This document shows positions 51,930 through 64,000 of a stretch of 64,000 bases of DNA, one piece after another. The translations under genes were made by a program, and so were the position numbers. Position 1 is the first letter of the stretch; each line of letters starts with the position of its first letter. The notes beneath the pieces are model-generated. The model was given only the letters and a program-made list of their open reading frames with translations. It did not search any database and was not told where the DNA came from. The stretch covers positions 12,972,849 to 13,036,848 of the forward strand of contig OZ014412.1 in NCBI GenBank assembly GCA_963965975.1, written 5' to 3'. The DNA is from Xestospongia bergquistia. Taxonomy: Eukaryota > Porifera > Demospongiae > Haplosclerida > Petrosiidae.

Positions 51930-52320
51930 ATCTTATATTTTTCACTCTTCACATCAATTTGTGTAAAATTTAATATTCACTAAAATGTCCAAGAATTTTA
52001 GTTTTAGTTATAGTTAAAGTAAGTTGTGCAAAATAGATTTAGTTGTTTTTAGTGATAGTTAACTAAAAAGATTTAGGCTTACTAAAATGCATTTTAGTTT
52101 TTGTTATAGTTAACTAAAACAACACTAATAGAGACGTCATTAAAAGAATTAGAGTAAAATTATAGATGTCAGTAAAAGAACTGGAATAATATTACAGATG
52201 TCAGTAAAAAGAAGTAAAATTTTAGATGCTAGTAAGAGAACTGGAGTAAAATTATAGACTCTAGTAAAAATACTGATACAAGCATTATCTAGTAGAAACA
52301 ATGTTGGAATATGTAGGAAT
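51930..52320. repeat. Diverged repeats at the right edge of the array
   Basis: From 51,985 to 52,125 TTTTAGTTATAGTTAACTAAA-like words recur in both orientations. From 52,130 to 52,290 four or five diverged copies of the ATTATAGATGTCAGTAAAAGA motif echo the 33-bp repeats inside the array (TTTTTAGATGCCAGTAAAAA). These look like older, decaying relatives of the array. Confidence 0.65.
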
Positions 52321-54120
52321 AATATACAACAACCACACAAGACAGCAGGAACAAGAATAGCAAGAGGAAGAGGAGTACATGAACTCTGTGGGTCATACAC
52401 TACAAGACTATAATATTTAAGATATATCAAGAAAACAATAGAACATCATTTTAGTCTACAAAAATACTGAAAAACTAATGAATGTAGGGTACAGACAATA
52501 ATATAACATAATACAAAGTCTTATAGAACAGCTGCAGGAGATGGTTGTATGAGGTTTGTATACATGTACACAGGGCTAGGTTTTATTGTCAAAGTTTCAA
52601 GAAAAATGGACAAGGGGGAGGGGCAAAATAATACTTAGAGAAAATTTAGAGAGGTGAAGGAATTGTGTGCGACAGCGCACCTTCTAGGGGAGTCTGGAGG
52701 CATGCCCCTCCAGAAAATTTTCGTTGTGTTTAGCCTAAGGTTATCTTATGATGTATATTCCTTGTGTAAGTTTATACCATATTGTAAAAGAATATGCCAC
52801 AGAACTAGTAACAAGATATTTGTATATGAATAGGTTTGCATATGTACATTTCACAGAACTAGGTTGTATCATAGGACATATGTGGTATGAGTAACAAAAC
52901 ATTTGTGTATCAAAAGGTTTGTATATGTACATGTCACAGGACTAGGTTTATTACCATAAATTAAAGGAAAGGAAGTTACAAGTGTGTCTGAATATACATG
53001 TTATAGGACTTACAAAAGGTTGGGATATGTAGATGTCATACTGTGATAGGATTACCAAAAGGTGTGTGTATGTATATGGATTAACAAAGGATAAGCCACA
53101 TACATGCTATGTTGACCACAAGAGTTATAACACTTGCTTTATATAACACAACAATAGATAGTATAATGGTCACTGAACACAACAAGACTTGGATCATTAG
53201 ATATTGCAATAATTTAGCTTCTATATGATATGATGGTACAATATAAGACCAAAGTGACAAGACATCTAAAACTATGTAAAGTGTCTATCATAAAAATGTA
53301 TGACAGAAATTATTAATATGTTAATTTTTAAAGGTTACTTTTAAAGTTGGTCTCAAAAGCTTGCACAAACTACAATTATTAATACATACAGGACTTGTAC
53401 TACTCTAGTTATTTAGTCGACATGTATTACACCAAAATATTACAATAGGGTTGTGAACATGTTCTAAAATTAGACTATTGGACCCACAGAGTTCATGTAC
53501 TTAGCAGGGAGGCTCCACTAATAATTATAGTTAACAAGATGACTTCTCATTAGCTAGGCTGTAGTTGTAAGCTACAACCAAGAAGAAAGCTAGCCTGCTA
53601 TATCGAAACTGCTGGTATGAGTAAGCTTCATATTCTATCGAAGTGCTTATATATTCCAAGCTTCAAATCTGGTTCTTAATGTGAAATACAGCTACTAGGC
53701 TTGTCAGCTAGCTGCCAGGACCTTCTAACTTAAAAGCTTCATGCTTATTGTCAGCTATAGCATTCATGAAAAGTTACTCAGTACTCAGAACCTATCTATC
53801 TGGGAGAGATTTGCACTAGCCATTTAGTTGTGTTTAGGACAGAAAAATCCTCTCTACGTATACTCTGAATACGATCAATCAATATAACAGCTTTCTGTAC
53901 AATTCTACCTCAGATCGATGCTACACTGCATAGGCCAACTAAATATTGACTTAAACTGAGGTAGAACTAAACTTACTATAGAATAAGGCAGCCTCAACAG
54001 ATCAAAGGGTATCTAGTCATAAAGTAGCTAGAAGAGGCTATAAGTATGTGAAACAACAGCAACTGTCGGGGCCAAACAAAGCTATAAAATATTTGAATTA
54101 GGCTTTCTCACATATACACA
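52320..54120. other. Non-coding interval with one GC-rich repeat patch
   Basis: No exon is supported. At 52,600-52,730 a GC-richer patch ending GGAGGCATGCCCCTCCAGAA (palindromic around GCATGC) looks like part of a dispersed repeat. Confidence 0.45.
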
Positions 54121-54129
54121 TGGCGTACA

Positions 54130-54400
54130 TTTACTCTCACCTGAATACTTTCTCTGCTTGTGTACGTGCTGGAACAAAGCGTACTTTTTGTCGTTGCCCT
54201 CGAGTTGACTGTAATGTTTTTCTGCATTAGAGGTGAACAAGAATTGAAGGATATGTACATATTAGCTTGATTGGATACAAAAGCGACGGACTGTAGACAG
54301 CAGCACGGTTGTGCTCTTCTTCTTTAAAACATATCGGTCCTGCAGTAGCAACGGTCCAATAGGCATAGTCATCTTGCAGAAATGAGGCGGTCTACCTAAT
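54130..54400 (-). promoter_or_regulatory. CpG-richer promoter/first-exon-like patch
   Basis: This patch has many more CpGs than its surroundings. On the minus strand an ATG near 54,373 opens a 37-codon frame (MTMPIGPLLLQDRYVLKKKS), and about 54,142-54,225 is an exon-like piece ending ATTCAG|GTGAGAG at about 54,142. Frames cannot be decided: QLEGNDKKYALFQHVHKQRK and MQKNITVNSRATTKS are both open. It may be the 5' end of a minus-strand transcript running towards the tandem array, about 2.3 kb downstream. No downstream exon is recognised. Confidence 0.35.
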
Positions 54401-54437
54401 GCATAGGACTAAATATTGCGTCACTTTAGCGGTTTGT

Positions 54438-54502
54438 TGAACTGAGCATGCTCAGTTTACTAAAACTGAAAGCAGCGTGTTAAACTGAGCATGCTCAGTT
54501 CA
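54438..54502. promoter_or_regulatory. Pair of 18-bp perfect palindromes arranged as a 22-bp inverted repeat
   Basis: AACTGAGCATGCTCAGTT occurs at 54,440-54,457 and again at 54,483-54,500. Including flanks, the 22-bp arms 54,438-54,459 and 54,481-54,502 are exact reverse complements with a 21-bp spacer. Each palindrome is a ready dimer site; the core differs from the NRF1 site GCGCATGCGC only by C/T and G/A exchanges at the edges. It sits just upstream of the promoter-like patch. Confidence 0.75.
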
Positions 54503-54712
54503 TTGGGTACAATACGTGATAAAATCATAGTAAAAATAAACTGACATTAAAACACATATTCTATCTGTCAATACGTTGTCTATTTATTTTGTTTGTAACA
54601 ATGCAAAGTGATGCTAATCCATTAAGAACTAGGTATAATTTCATCAGTACAATTTTGAACACTGATGCATTATCAGATTTGTATACATGTTAATATCAAA
54701 ATAATAAACTCT

Positions 54713-57199
54713 ATAATATAGGTTCTGTTTGTGTTTGAATGGGCAGAGCAGGAGGATGTGGAGGTGATGACAGAAGGGAAACTTCACTTGGATTAGTAGA
54801 TAGTTTGCATTTCATTGTGACAATTTAGTGTAATTACCATGATTATAATATAATTGCAACAATATACATCATTGTACACTAATTTTTTATTATACCAAAA
54901 GTATTATTCAATTTAGCATATGGATCTGTTGAATTACAGGTGCTATATAAAGAAAGAATTGTAAGACAACCTTATTATAGTCCTCAATTCATGCACACAA
55001 TCAATATCTACCCATTCATATAGCATTCAATGAGTAATCATATTGGAAGCCAATAAAAAACATGAGGTACCTTGAGCTTTCTGCTGTATGGGTTCATGGT
55101 CACATCTATCATTGTAGTTTGGGTGAAACAACTGGTATGTGTCACACATATCAGTTGTTGATACAAGGATCATTACAGATCCAATGTTATCATATCCTTC
55201 GTTACTATTTCCATTACTCATTATTCTGGTTGACAGACATCAGCTGAAACACCAATAATTCCATCATCTCTCACCACTCATATCATATATTTTATGTTAT
55301 TTTTATTGGCATTAATATAACAATCATAATTATATATAATTATATGATTAATTCAAAAAATCAATTCTGTCATTTATGTTTACATTAGCTACTTATGAAG
55401 TGGGAATTTTCACCTTATTTATGACAACAAATCCAGCTGGACAAATGCCCACTTTTTTAAGTGCCTGGATTAATGGATTTTCCATCACCCAACTACCAAA
55501 AATTAGGTAGACTTTGGGTAGACATATTTCTAATAATAACTGTGTCATGCTACTCTCTTCAGCAGCTGTTAGTGCAATTCTGACCTCCTCCCTCTCTTGC
55601 CATTTAATTGTTGACCTAGAGTAACATGAGATGAATTATTGGGGATTAGAATGAATACACTGAAAAGTAATGGTAGTATAGGAATGGGTAAGACTGGATT
55701 GTTTTGGAATAAGGAAATGGTATGGGATTGGAATGAACAGTATGGGACTGAGACTGGATGGTATGGGAGTGAGGATAACATATCAAGAAAATTAAGAACG
55801 GATGGTATAGGAATAAGATGTGATTCAGACTAAACAATATTGTATTGAGAATGTACAGTATGGGAGTGAGACTGCATGGTCAATGGCGTAGCGAGACCGG
55901 GGCACACTGGGGCACGTGCCCCAGTATTGTTAAATTGTGCCCCAGCAACTTCAACTTCCATACTAATAATTAAATTAAATGTTTTTACAATCAATGTTAA
56001 TTATGTTATTATAGTAAAGTGGGGGGTGGGTACTAGTTTACCATATATGTCAATTTAAGTGGCTGTAAGCCTGTAAACACGTGTGTGGTGAAAGTTAATT
56101 ATTATACAATTCAATTAGAATTCAATTTGTTGAATAAGTTTAGGATTCAATTTCTTTTGAAACTAACTTTTTTGAAGTGCAAATTGTGCAATACATGTTC
56201 ATTGTTGTAGGAACAGGAGGGGCACAGGGGGCACACACCCCCCCCCCCAATATTTTTGGTATATTGTGAGATGGTTTCACAATCAACTGATTTAGATTAG
56301 CCACTTTTCAATCCCTATCCTCAGAATATAATTTACACCTGTAGATGCACATTTTATGTAAAAACATTTCAAAAATTTTTGTCAGTGTAAGTGACAGAAG
56401 ATTTTATTTTTGTTTTTGAAATACTTCATTGTTAAACTGAACAATGTTAAAATGTTACACATGTGCCCCCCAATGACAAAATTGTTCCTACACCTATGAT
56501 GTTTAATTGAAACTATAATACTCTCTGGCTTTTATAATACCTTATCTTTAATATAACTTCTTAAATAAGTAACTACAATCAGTTTACTTACCAAGCTAGA
56601 GCCAACCAGGGGTGGGGGGTGATAAAGGTAAAGCTGGCTGACTCCATCTCATATATTTCAACAAATTCAGACATATAATTGGGACATGTAACTGTGCTCA
56701 CAATAGAGAAGTTTTACACTTGTGAAGGTATGACTAGATTTTGATAAGTTAAAGTTAATTGCTCAAAGAAGTTAGGTCTTTGATAAAGTTAAGTGTGTGA
56801 ATTTAATTATTATTCAAAGGGAGTTGATCTCATGGGAATTGATCTCATGGGATGAACCCAAGTCATTATCATTAACAACAGACATGTACATAGATTAAAG
56901 CTTTCAATATAAGCTGTAAAAGAAACTCAGTATAATGAATTTCACTTTCAATTTCCTCTACATCAAAACCTGAAAACCACTACACATCAAAAACTAACAG
57001 ACAATTTGTCAAAATTGTCATATATGATGTAAGGAATGCAATGTTTGTATAAACAGGTATATATGTACATGTTCTGACTCTCTTCTCAATGTAACAGTGT
57101 CTAAAGACATTCACCTTGTTATCAAACTCTCACCTAAATCATATTCCAGTAGAACCATCAATTGTCTCTTTGAAGTCACTCGATATGTACAAATAACAT
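54713..57199 (-). CDS. Unrecognised multi-exon gene, middle exon faintly Integrator-subunit-2-like
   Basis: Exons with good AG/GT borders and matching phases: 57,134-57,199 (CTYRVTSKRQLMVLLEYDL); 56,592-56,691 (MSEFVEIYEMESASFTFI, TPHPWLALAW); 55,414-55,615 (REEVRIALTAAEESSMTQLL, LEICLPK, VMENPLIQALKKVGICPAGF); 55,071-55,243 (YDNIGSVMILVSTTDMCDTY, QLFHPNYNDRC; a frame change lies near its start). A terminal piece at 54,713-54,795 is Pro/Ser-rich (SLLSSPPHPPALPIQTQTE) and ends in TAG. The ALTAAEESSMTQLLLEICLP segment recalls a helix in Integrator subunit 2, but the following residues do not, so I give no symbol. The first listed exon begins without an ATG, so the start is probably further upstream, in 57,200-57,600. 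Its 5' end lies behind the MAGUK gene on the same strand. Confidence 0.5.
55880..56100. repeat. GGGGCAC/GTGCCCC repeat patch
   Basis: GCGTAGCGAGACCGGGGCAC, GGGGCACGTGCCCC and GTGCCCCAGCA occur within 55 bp, after a TGGNATGGG-type simple repeat (55,680-55,880). It is in an intron of the unrecognised gene and looks like the end of a dispersed element. Confidence 0.5.
56206..56492. mobile_element. Short TIR element (MITE-like)
   Basis: TGTAGGAAC at 56,206-56,214 is matched by its reverse complement GTTCCTACA at 56,484-56,492. Inside both ends lie G-rich/C-rich stretches (GGAGGGGCACAGGGGGCAC and GTGCCCCCCAATG). A hairpin CATTGTTAAACTGAACAATG is at about 56,428-56,447. There is no coding capacity. 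It lies in the intron between exons 56,592-56,691 and 55,414-55,615. Confidence 0.5.
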
Positions 57200-57640
57200 C
57201 TAAGAAGACAAGACAAAACACATCATAAGTCTAACACAATCCATACTCAATACAACAATTCCTTCATTAACAGGCTAACCTACCTTAAGTATTATTTCAT
57301 TAGTCTAATATAAAGCAATGCAATTCTGAACGAGTCATGTGATGACTGTAGTGTTCACGTGATTGAAGTTCTGCATTCTGATTTGAGTTTTATTAGCCAC
57401 ACCCCCTTTAATATGTAACTATTAACAAAACAAACAGTGATTATACAAACAGAGGAGACATGTATTTATAATTAGTGAATGAAATGAAATAAACAATATA
57501 GTTCTGAACATGATTTGTATTGTTATGTTAGAAAGAAATTAATATATCACAATACGATACAAGCACACCAGAGAATTAAAAGAAATTGGGGAAACAATAT
57601 GAAATGATAGTAATATTAATTTCAAATTTCTCATTTACAC
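57200..57640. other. Intergenic interval between MAGUK 3' end and next gene
   Basis: About 450 bp without exons. It has two ATTTCATT/ATGAAATAAA-type stretches and the dispersed GCCACACCC phrase near 57,397. It probably holds the 3' end signals of the MAGUK gene and the start of the next minus-strand gene. Confidence 0.4.
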
Positions 57641-60600
57641 TTCTTCTACCTAAGTAGCAGGAATCCATTGAGGTTCTTCCTCTATTCTCCTTGCTACTTC
57701 TATTAACATGTCTGAAGCAACTTGTAAGTCATCATTGACTATCATCCAATCAAAGTAATGACCATACTCAGCTTGAATCTCTTGACTAGCATGATAAAGC
57801 TGAAGTAGTTCAGATTCCTGTAGAAGGTGAAGTAACACAAGATCACTATTTTAATGGTGTATGGAGGATCATGATGTTAATGAACATGAGGCCAGAATAA
57901 TCAAACTATAAAATGGTTTGGACAATTACAAAGATAAAGTCGCGTCAGTGGTTAACATGTGTGGTTTAATTATTGGTCACTCTCGAAATTCACATACAGC
58001 AATATAGTAAAATAAGGAAAACTACCATAACAAATATAGTTAACATATGATCCAAACCAATCTTAGGAACACTTGCTATGTGCAGTGTACCAGGAGGTAA
58101 AAACAAAAACTAAAATAACACTACTTACAGTAAATGGACAAACTTCTTTATTCAATCCTTCGGCAGAAACTGATGTGTGAAGTTTCTTCTTGAGTTTTTC
58201 AGATGTTACACGTCTAGTCATTTGCAGTCTATCAAGTTGAAGTGATGCAATATAAATAATATAGGGCATTAGGCCTGAAGAACCAATCACTTTGAGGGCC
58301 TGGAAATAAAAATTATGTAAACAATTAATTTGAAAATAGGTATTAGAAGTGATGCATGTATAAACAGACTTGTTGTACAACAATATACAAGTGACTCATA
58401 TTAAATATGTAGCATTGAGTAGTGTACCATCTATTGCTATCACTCACCTGAGGATGAAGGTCTAACACTGGGACTTTGTTATTTTCAATTACTCTCTTAA
58501 CAGCCTTAACAGAGAGTCCATAAAGATGACCTTTACTTTCTCCATACTCTAAAAATTTGTTAGCTTGAATGTCACGCTCCATTTCTTCTCGAGATACAAA
58601 ATGAAATTCACTTCCATTCATCTCACCTGAACGCATTGGTCGTGTCGTATCTATTATAGTTAAGATAACATAGTTTTATTTAGTCATTGTATAAAACTTA
58701 CGAAGAATACAAGCTGAATAATGTCTGGGATTTGAGTCCATTAGTTTCTTCATTAATGTACGGCGACCCACACAAGGGCACCTAAAGTGAGAAGAATGAA
58801 TGAGTTATAACTTTACTTAATAAAAGTGTTTATTGTAAACAAAATGTGAAGCAAAAATGCACTATATTTATGTTAACTTTGATCTTGTAAATCACTTTGT
58901 TGGTTCTGTCACATTTTTAATGTTTGTCCCAATGAAAGTACTTTGCTTATGGGTAATGCAACTAACTTTTGAAATTGATTTCATGTATTTTTTAGATTAA
59001 TTTAATATTTTAAAATTGAACAAGAAAAGACAAAGTTATCGTAGAACAGCAAAGTCAAATTAATGTGAACAGACTTTAATATATCTATCCAAATGAAAAA
59101 CAAACAAAATAAATATACTCACCTATTAATACAATGGGTCTTTTTCTAGTTGAATCAGGCATCAATTTTCTACATCCTCATATGTAGCAACTTCATGTCC
59201 AACTGACTGAAAAACTAAAAAGAATGAAGGTTGTTATACAATGTATTACCAATATCTTACATTGGTAAATATACAATTACATGTATAATTACCTCCATTC
59301 TTTGGTCCCTGATTATAATATATCTTCTTTTTCTTCCTTCGAGAAAACTTTGATAAAAGTCCTAAATTTGTAAGACCAGGACAATATAAATGAGATGCAA
59401 AGAACATTAATGTTGAAAAGGTACGAGTAGAAGGCAATGCGATTGCTTTACCAAGTGTCAAAGCTTGCTCAGTTGTGGCAGGACAATGTTTTGGTAATAA
59501 ATGTTTGTGGTTTAATTTTTTGAAAATTGCACACAACAATAGACACCATGACACATGAAACTTGCCAAATGGAATACTAAAGTCATTAGGTGAGTAGTTA
59601 ACTGACCTTTTCTTCTATTTTTTTCTTCCATAGCTACTGACACAATGTATGATTCTCTTAGTACTTCTCTCCTATAGGAACAAAGTAGGACCATCATGAT
59701 GATAACTTATACTATATACTTTTGTTGAAAATGTCTTGCAGGAATTAGACCAGGAAGAGATTCACCTCCATCATCAAAAAATTTACGTGCCTAAAGGTAT
59801 AATAGTTATGAGAGTTAGTAAAAGTGCATAATAATAGTACCTGCCACCAGTCTGGATCGTCTTGATTAGATACTTCTAATATTTCTCCTTTAGTGAAATT
59901 AAGTCCTAATTCTTTGCAGGGAATTTCTTCGTCCAATTGACCGTTGTATCCAAAATGAGCTCGGATATATTTCTGTAAGAACAATAGATCAATTTATTTA
60001 CTATGTACAGAAAGTCTCATGAAATAATGTATGAGATCTGACCTCCTCATAATCTACATCAACACTGTCATCATGAACTGGAAATAATGTGAAAGCCAGT
60101 ATCTTGCCAGCTTCTCCAGACTAGATAGTACATGTTAATGTAATAATGCAAATCACAAGCTGTTAAGATTTACCATCAATCTAATAATCTCATCAGTTGA
60201 TTTGACATGTAAAGCAATACCATTAATTTCTAATAGTTCATCTCCTTCTCTCAAAACACCTAAGTCAAAGTTAAATCATAGCATCAATCACTACCCATAA
60301 TGTTTCCAAAATCATATTGTTAGAAGTCATCTTCTATTAATATTTCCACATCCAAAGCCACAGCTCAAAATACATAACATTTTATATATGCTATTGTGAC
60401 CAATATTGTATATACTTGTATGTGTAGTGCAAACATGATGATACAAAGTACAGTTGATGCTAGATCTCAACAGGACTGCTTAAATTATAATCAGAAAGTA
60501 TGTTATAACAACATTTCAACATTGACATAAGCAGATAGTATATAGAAAAAATCTGGCTCACTGAGGTGTAACAATGTCAATCTAGAACATAGCTAATATA

Positions 60601-61054
60601 TCCCAATTGAAAAATTTTAACTAAAATCCAAACATATATATTGCTATACTCACGGCTTTGCTCAGCATCACAACCTTTCAATAACTTGCCAACATAAACA
60701 GCATCTCCTTGTTTATAGATGGTACAACCCAGTAATTAAGGCATATTAATAAAGAAGATGGGAAGTAAATACAATAAAATGTCTAGGATAAATGAAACCA
60801 GTTCTTACATGCAGTTAAACTTACTAAAGGTCTGTTACTTCTCTCTAAGTAGACAATAGTTGCATTTCCCTTTCTACTGCTGGGTTTTTCTAGACTGAGA
60901 GGGCTTCTCGAGATACAAAAAGAGTAGGATCATGAAGATTTTGAGCTGAGTGAAATAGAATGATGTCTTCTTTGTCTTGAGCTGATTTAGGGAAGTATGT
61001 CGAAGGAACATAGAGATCTTGTGTGGCAATTTTATCATGACAGAACAAAGTTGC

Positions 61055-61056
61055 CT

Positions 61057-61087
<31 letters not shown>

Positions 61088-61095
61088 CTTTTTAA
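61055..61095. repeat. (GA)n microsatellite in MAGUK intron
   Basis: An AGAGAG run of about 25 bp lies immediately upstream of the exon starting at 61,054 (minus). On the minus strand it is a CT-rich tract just before the AG acceptor and may serve as its polypyrimidine tract. Confidence 0.8.
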
Positions 61096-61229
61096 AGTGG
61101 ATTTCACAAGAAAATACCTGAAACAGTTAGTATTACTACATGTACATAAATATGAAAAAGTTGTGCATATAGTAGACCTGAACATTAGGTTTCTGAAGCA
61201 ATCTCCGTAATTCTTTTGACTCTCTACTT

Positions 61230-62160
<931 letters not shown>

Positions 62161-62169
62161 CATACTCAC

Positions 62170-62632
62170 ATGATGTTGGCGTAATGAATAATGAGCTGTC
62201 TGAAGAACCCATACATCAAGGCAAACAGACTGAAAACCAGGGTGCAGTGTTATACACTCAACATCCTCTGATTTTTTTTCTTGTATTTCAGGAATTTCGC
62301 AACAGCACACACACTCCAAGTTAGTTGGCATCGTCACACAGTGCCCACAAACACACCTGGAGAGAACAAATTGCTTTATGTACAGATATGATTTGCTTTG
62401 TGTGCTTACCAGTCTGTATTACGAAGCCTAGAATTATCCTCCAGACTGGAATGATCTGATTCATTGTCTGAAGATTGACTAGTAGCTTCTGGCTCATACA
62501 TGAATGGCCTAACAGAATTTACACGAACTGGTTCCGAATCAATTTCTTCGTTTTCACAAAATCATACGAAGAATATGACATCTCCAGATCTCCAGTTTCT
62601 TCTTCAGAAGCAATTGATGAATCGTCAGACAT
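62170..62632 (-). CDS. P2X7-receptor C-terminal-domain-like zinc protein, 5' two exons
   Basis: Exon 1 (62,410-62,632) starts MSDDSSIASEEETGDLEMSY and continues acidic/Ser-rich (VNSVRPFMYEPEATSQSSDN, LRNTD). Its donor at 62,409 joins exon 2 (62,170-62,356) through a Trp codon to CVCGHCVTMPTNLECVCCCE, CITLHPGFQSVCLD, VWVLQTAHYSLRQHH. This Cys-rich block matches the cytosolic 'ballast' zinc domain at the P2X7 C-terminus, which occurs alone, after an acidic N-terminus, in many sponge and cnidarian proteins. A frame change near 62,558-62,562 disappears if its TTTT run has one more T. After a strong GTGAGT donor (62,169) the usual rest of the domain (YRQFVRW...RVVLPSC) is not found; the next 900 bp are simple sequence. 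The gene is either 3'-truncated or spliced into something further downstream. Confidence 0.78.
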
Positions 62633-62639
62633 GCTTTTA

Positions 62640-62745
62640 CACGTGGAATAGTTCCCCCATCTACGTCACAAGATCACCACGCCTCAAACAGGAAGTGTTT
62701 TTCAAAATGGCCGCTACTGTTCTGTTTCCGGCGTTTTCATGAACG
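62640..62745 (-). promoter_or_regulatory. Promoter of the P2X7-like gene (YY1, ETS, CRE-like sites)
   Basis: Just upstream of the ATG at 62,632 there are TACGTCA (about 62,663, CRE-like), CAGGAAGTG (about 62,689, ETS-like), AAAATGGCCGC (about 62,704, YY1-like) and TTCCGGCG (about 62,724). CpG content is raised here. This combination is typical of animal housekeeping promoters without a TATA box. Confidence 0.55.
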
Positions 62746-62859
62746 TTTTACTGCGAAACTACAAATCTTTTTTAGCTAACAAGGCGTGAATCGTGACTTT
62801 CAAGTATAATACATTGATAATATACAATTTAAAAAATATGTTAAAAAATGACTGAAGTT

Positions 62860-63200
62860 ACCCTTTAAATGTTTTCTCTTTCACTCTCTTCCTTACTTTA
62901 GGAGTCTCTCTCGGAGTATCTCTCTTACAGTCACTCTCTCTAGCTGTCTCTCTTTCTCTTCTAACATGCACTCAGAGTCTCTGTCTCTCAAGCAGTACCT
63001 CTTTCTCTTTCTCTCATCCTCAGAGTCTCTCTCTCTCTTTTCTTTCTCTGTCACTATATCTCTCTATAAGAGTGTGTCTGTCTCTTTCTCTCTCTCACAC
63101 AGTCTCTCTTTCCCACTCTTCTCTCTCTCTTGGTCTTTCTCTCACTTTTGGTGTGTTTCTCACTCATTTTCTCTCTGTCTTTTGTTTTTAAACGATTATG
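62860..63200. repeat. CT-rich simple sequence, second block
   Basis: TCTCTC/TCACTC-type polypyrimidine tract similar to 61,230-62,160. The 98-codon Ser/Leu frame over it is an artefact. Confidence 0.85.
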
Positions 63201-63484
63201 TGCAAACTCTATTATCTTTTCCACCTCTAATTCTAATTAATGCCCATGTTTATGGCATATAACAATGTATTATTAATTTTGCAATAAATTACATCATATG
63301 ATAATAATGATTGACCTAGTGTATTAGTACTGTATTAGTAGTTGTTATTGTACTTATTATCAAAAATATACTAGTAATAATACAAGAAATGAACAACTTA
63401 AGAACTTCCAAAACAATCCAGTGTAAGAAACTGAAACTGAAACAGCTGATGAACTCACACTCAGAGATTATATCCCTATCTTTA

Positions 63485-63660
63485 TCTCTCTTCTGCCTCC
63501 CTACAAACCTGTCTCTCTCTCTCATAGTCTCTCACTATTGTTCTCTTTCTCTCTCTCATTCTTTTAGAGTCTCTCTCTCTCTCAGAGTTTCTCTGTCTCA
63601 AAGTCTCTCCTTTTCACAGTCTCTCTCTCTCACTCATGGAGTCTTTTTAGTCTGTCAGTC
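63485..63660. repeat. CT-rich simple sequence, third block
   Basis: A further TCTCTCTC tract with AGAGTCTC interruptions. The flanking 63,200-63,480 and 63,660-64,000 hold no supported exon. Confidence 0.8.
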
Positions 63661-64000
63661 ACTTTCTTTTGAGTGTTTGCCTACCTCTATTTTAATCACT
63701 ACTATTAGGAATGTGGTATATTAATAATTAAAGTAGAATAGTGTTTACTAATTATCTTTATCTCATTCTGTACTATTTGCAACACAAAACCTCCACTGAT
63801 ATAGACCACATCTTATGATATCACTTGTTTACATACAATGTATAGTATCCTGTTAGTTATTTATCATTATTTCTTCATTTTCAGTCTGGGAAGACACCAT
63901 TACACTTAACATCAAAAGCAGAAATAGCAGAATATTAATTAAATATGTCACAAAAGTACATGCACTAAATGAGGTTAGTGTTTAGTATTGTAATACAGAC

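Noticed and set aside
55062..55247. Plus-strand 61-residue protein
   Set aside because: It is the reverse of the minus-strand exon 55,071-55,243, which has better splice borders and residue pattern.

Overview
This is eukaryotic nuclear DNA: AT-rich, split into many small exons with introns of about 45-400 bp and ordinary GT/AG sites, and rich in microsatellites, MITE-like elements and an LTR retrotransposon. The gene content (a polarity-type MAGUK, a P2X7-C-terminal-like zinc domain protein, HMG-CoA reductase, ankyrin/UPA/Death-like pieces) points to an animal. Tiny introns and these families fit a demosponge or another early-branching marine invertebrate. That placement is inference.

Layout. 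Positions 1-14,000 hold relics of conserved genes in pieces: ATP synthase OSCP (+), a POT-like transporter piece (-), an ankyrin/UPA/Death-like gene (-), and an ABCG-type transporter (-). A GC-rich palindromic element (1,305-1,835), a TIR element (4,785-5,194) and a deleted Ty3/gypsy (Gmr1-like) retrotransposon (about 7,050-9,560) lie among them. Positions 14,000-23,390 are mostly empty apart from weak exon-like pieces. An HMG-CoA reductase relic (23,390-25,432, -) abuts the dominant feature: a 26-kb tandem array (about 25,425-51,865) of six 3.7-4.9 kb units. Each unit carries an 86/87-bp minisatellite whose copy number differs strongly between units (about 17, 6, 13, 2, 1, 2).

To the right come decayed repeats, a promoter-like CpG-richer patch with a paired palindrome (54,438-54,502), an unrecognised multi-exon minus-strand gene (54,713-57,199), a well-supported PALS1/MPP5-type MAGUK (57,650 to about 61,300, -), and directly upstream on the same strand the 5' part of a P2X7-C-like zinc protein (62,170-62,632) with a promoter. 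Polypyrimidine tracts and a 111-bp (CA)n fill the intervals.

Two themes connect the window. First, in every conserved gene the reading frame is often broken by a one-base change in a homopolymer, usually a contraction; this looks like consensus error laid over real decay. Second, several truncated intron-bearing copies of housekeeping genes share the window with an expanding tandem array, which suggests a region prone to segmental duplication. No pathway or operon-like system joins the genes.
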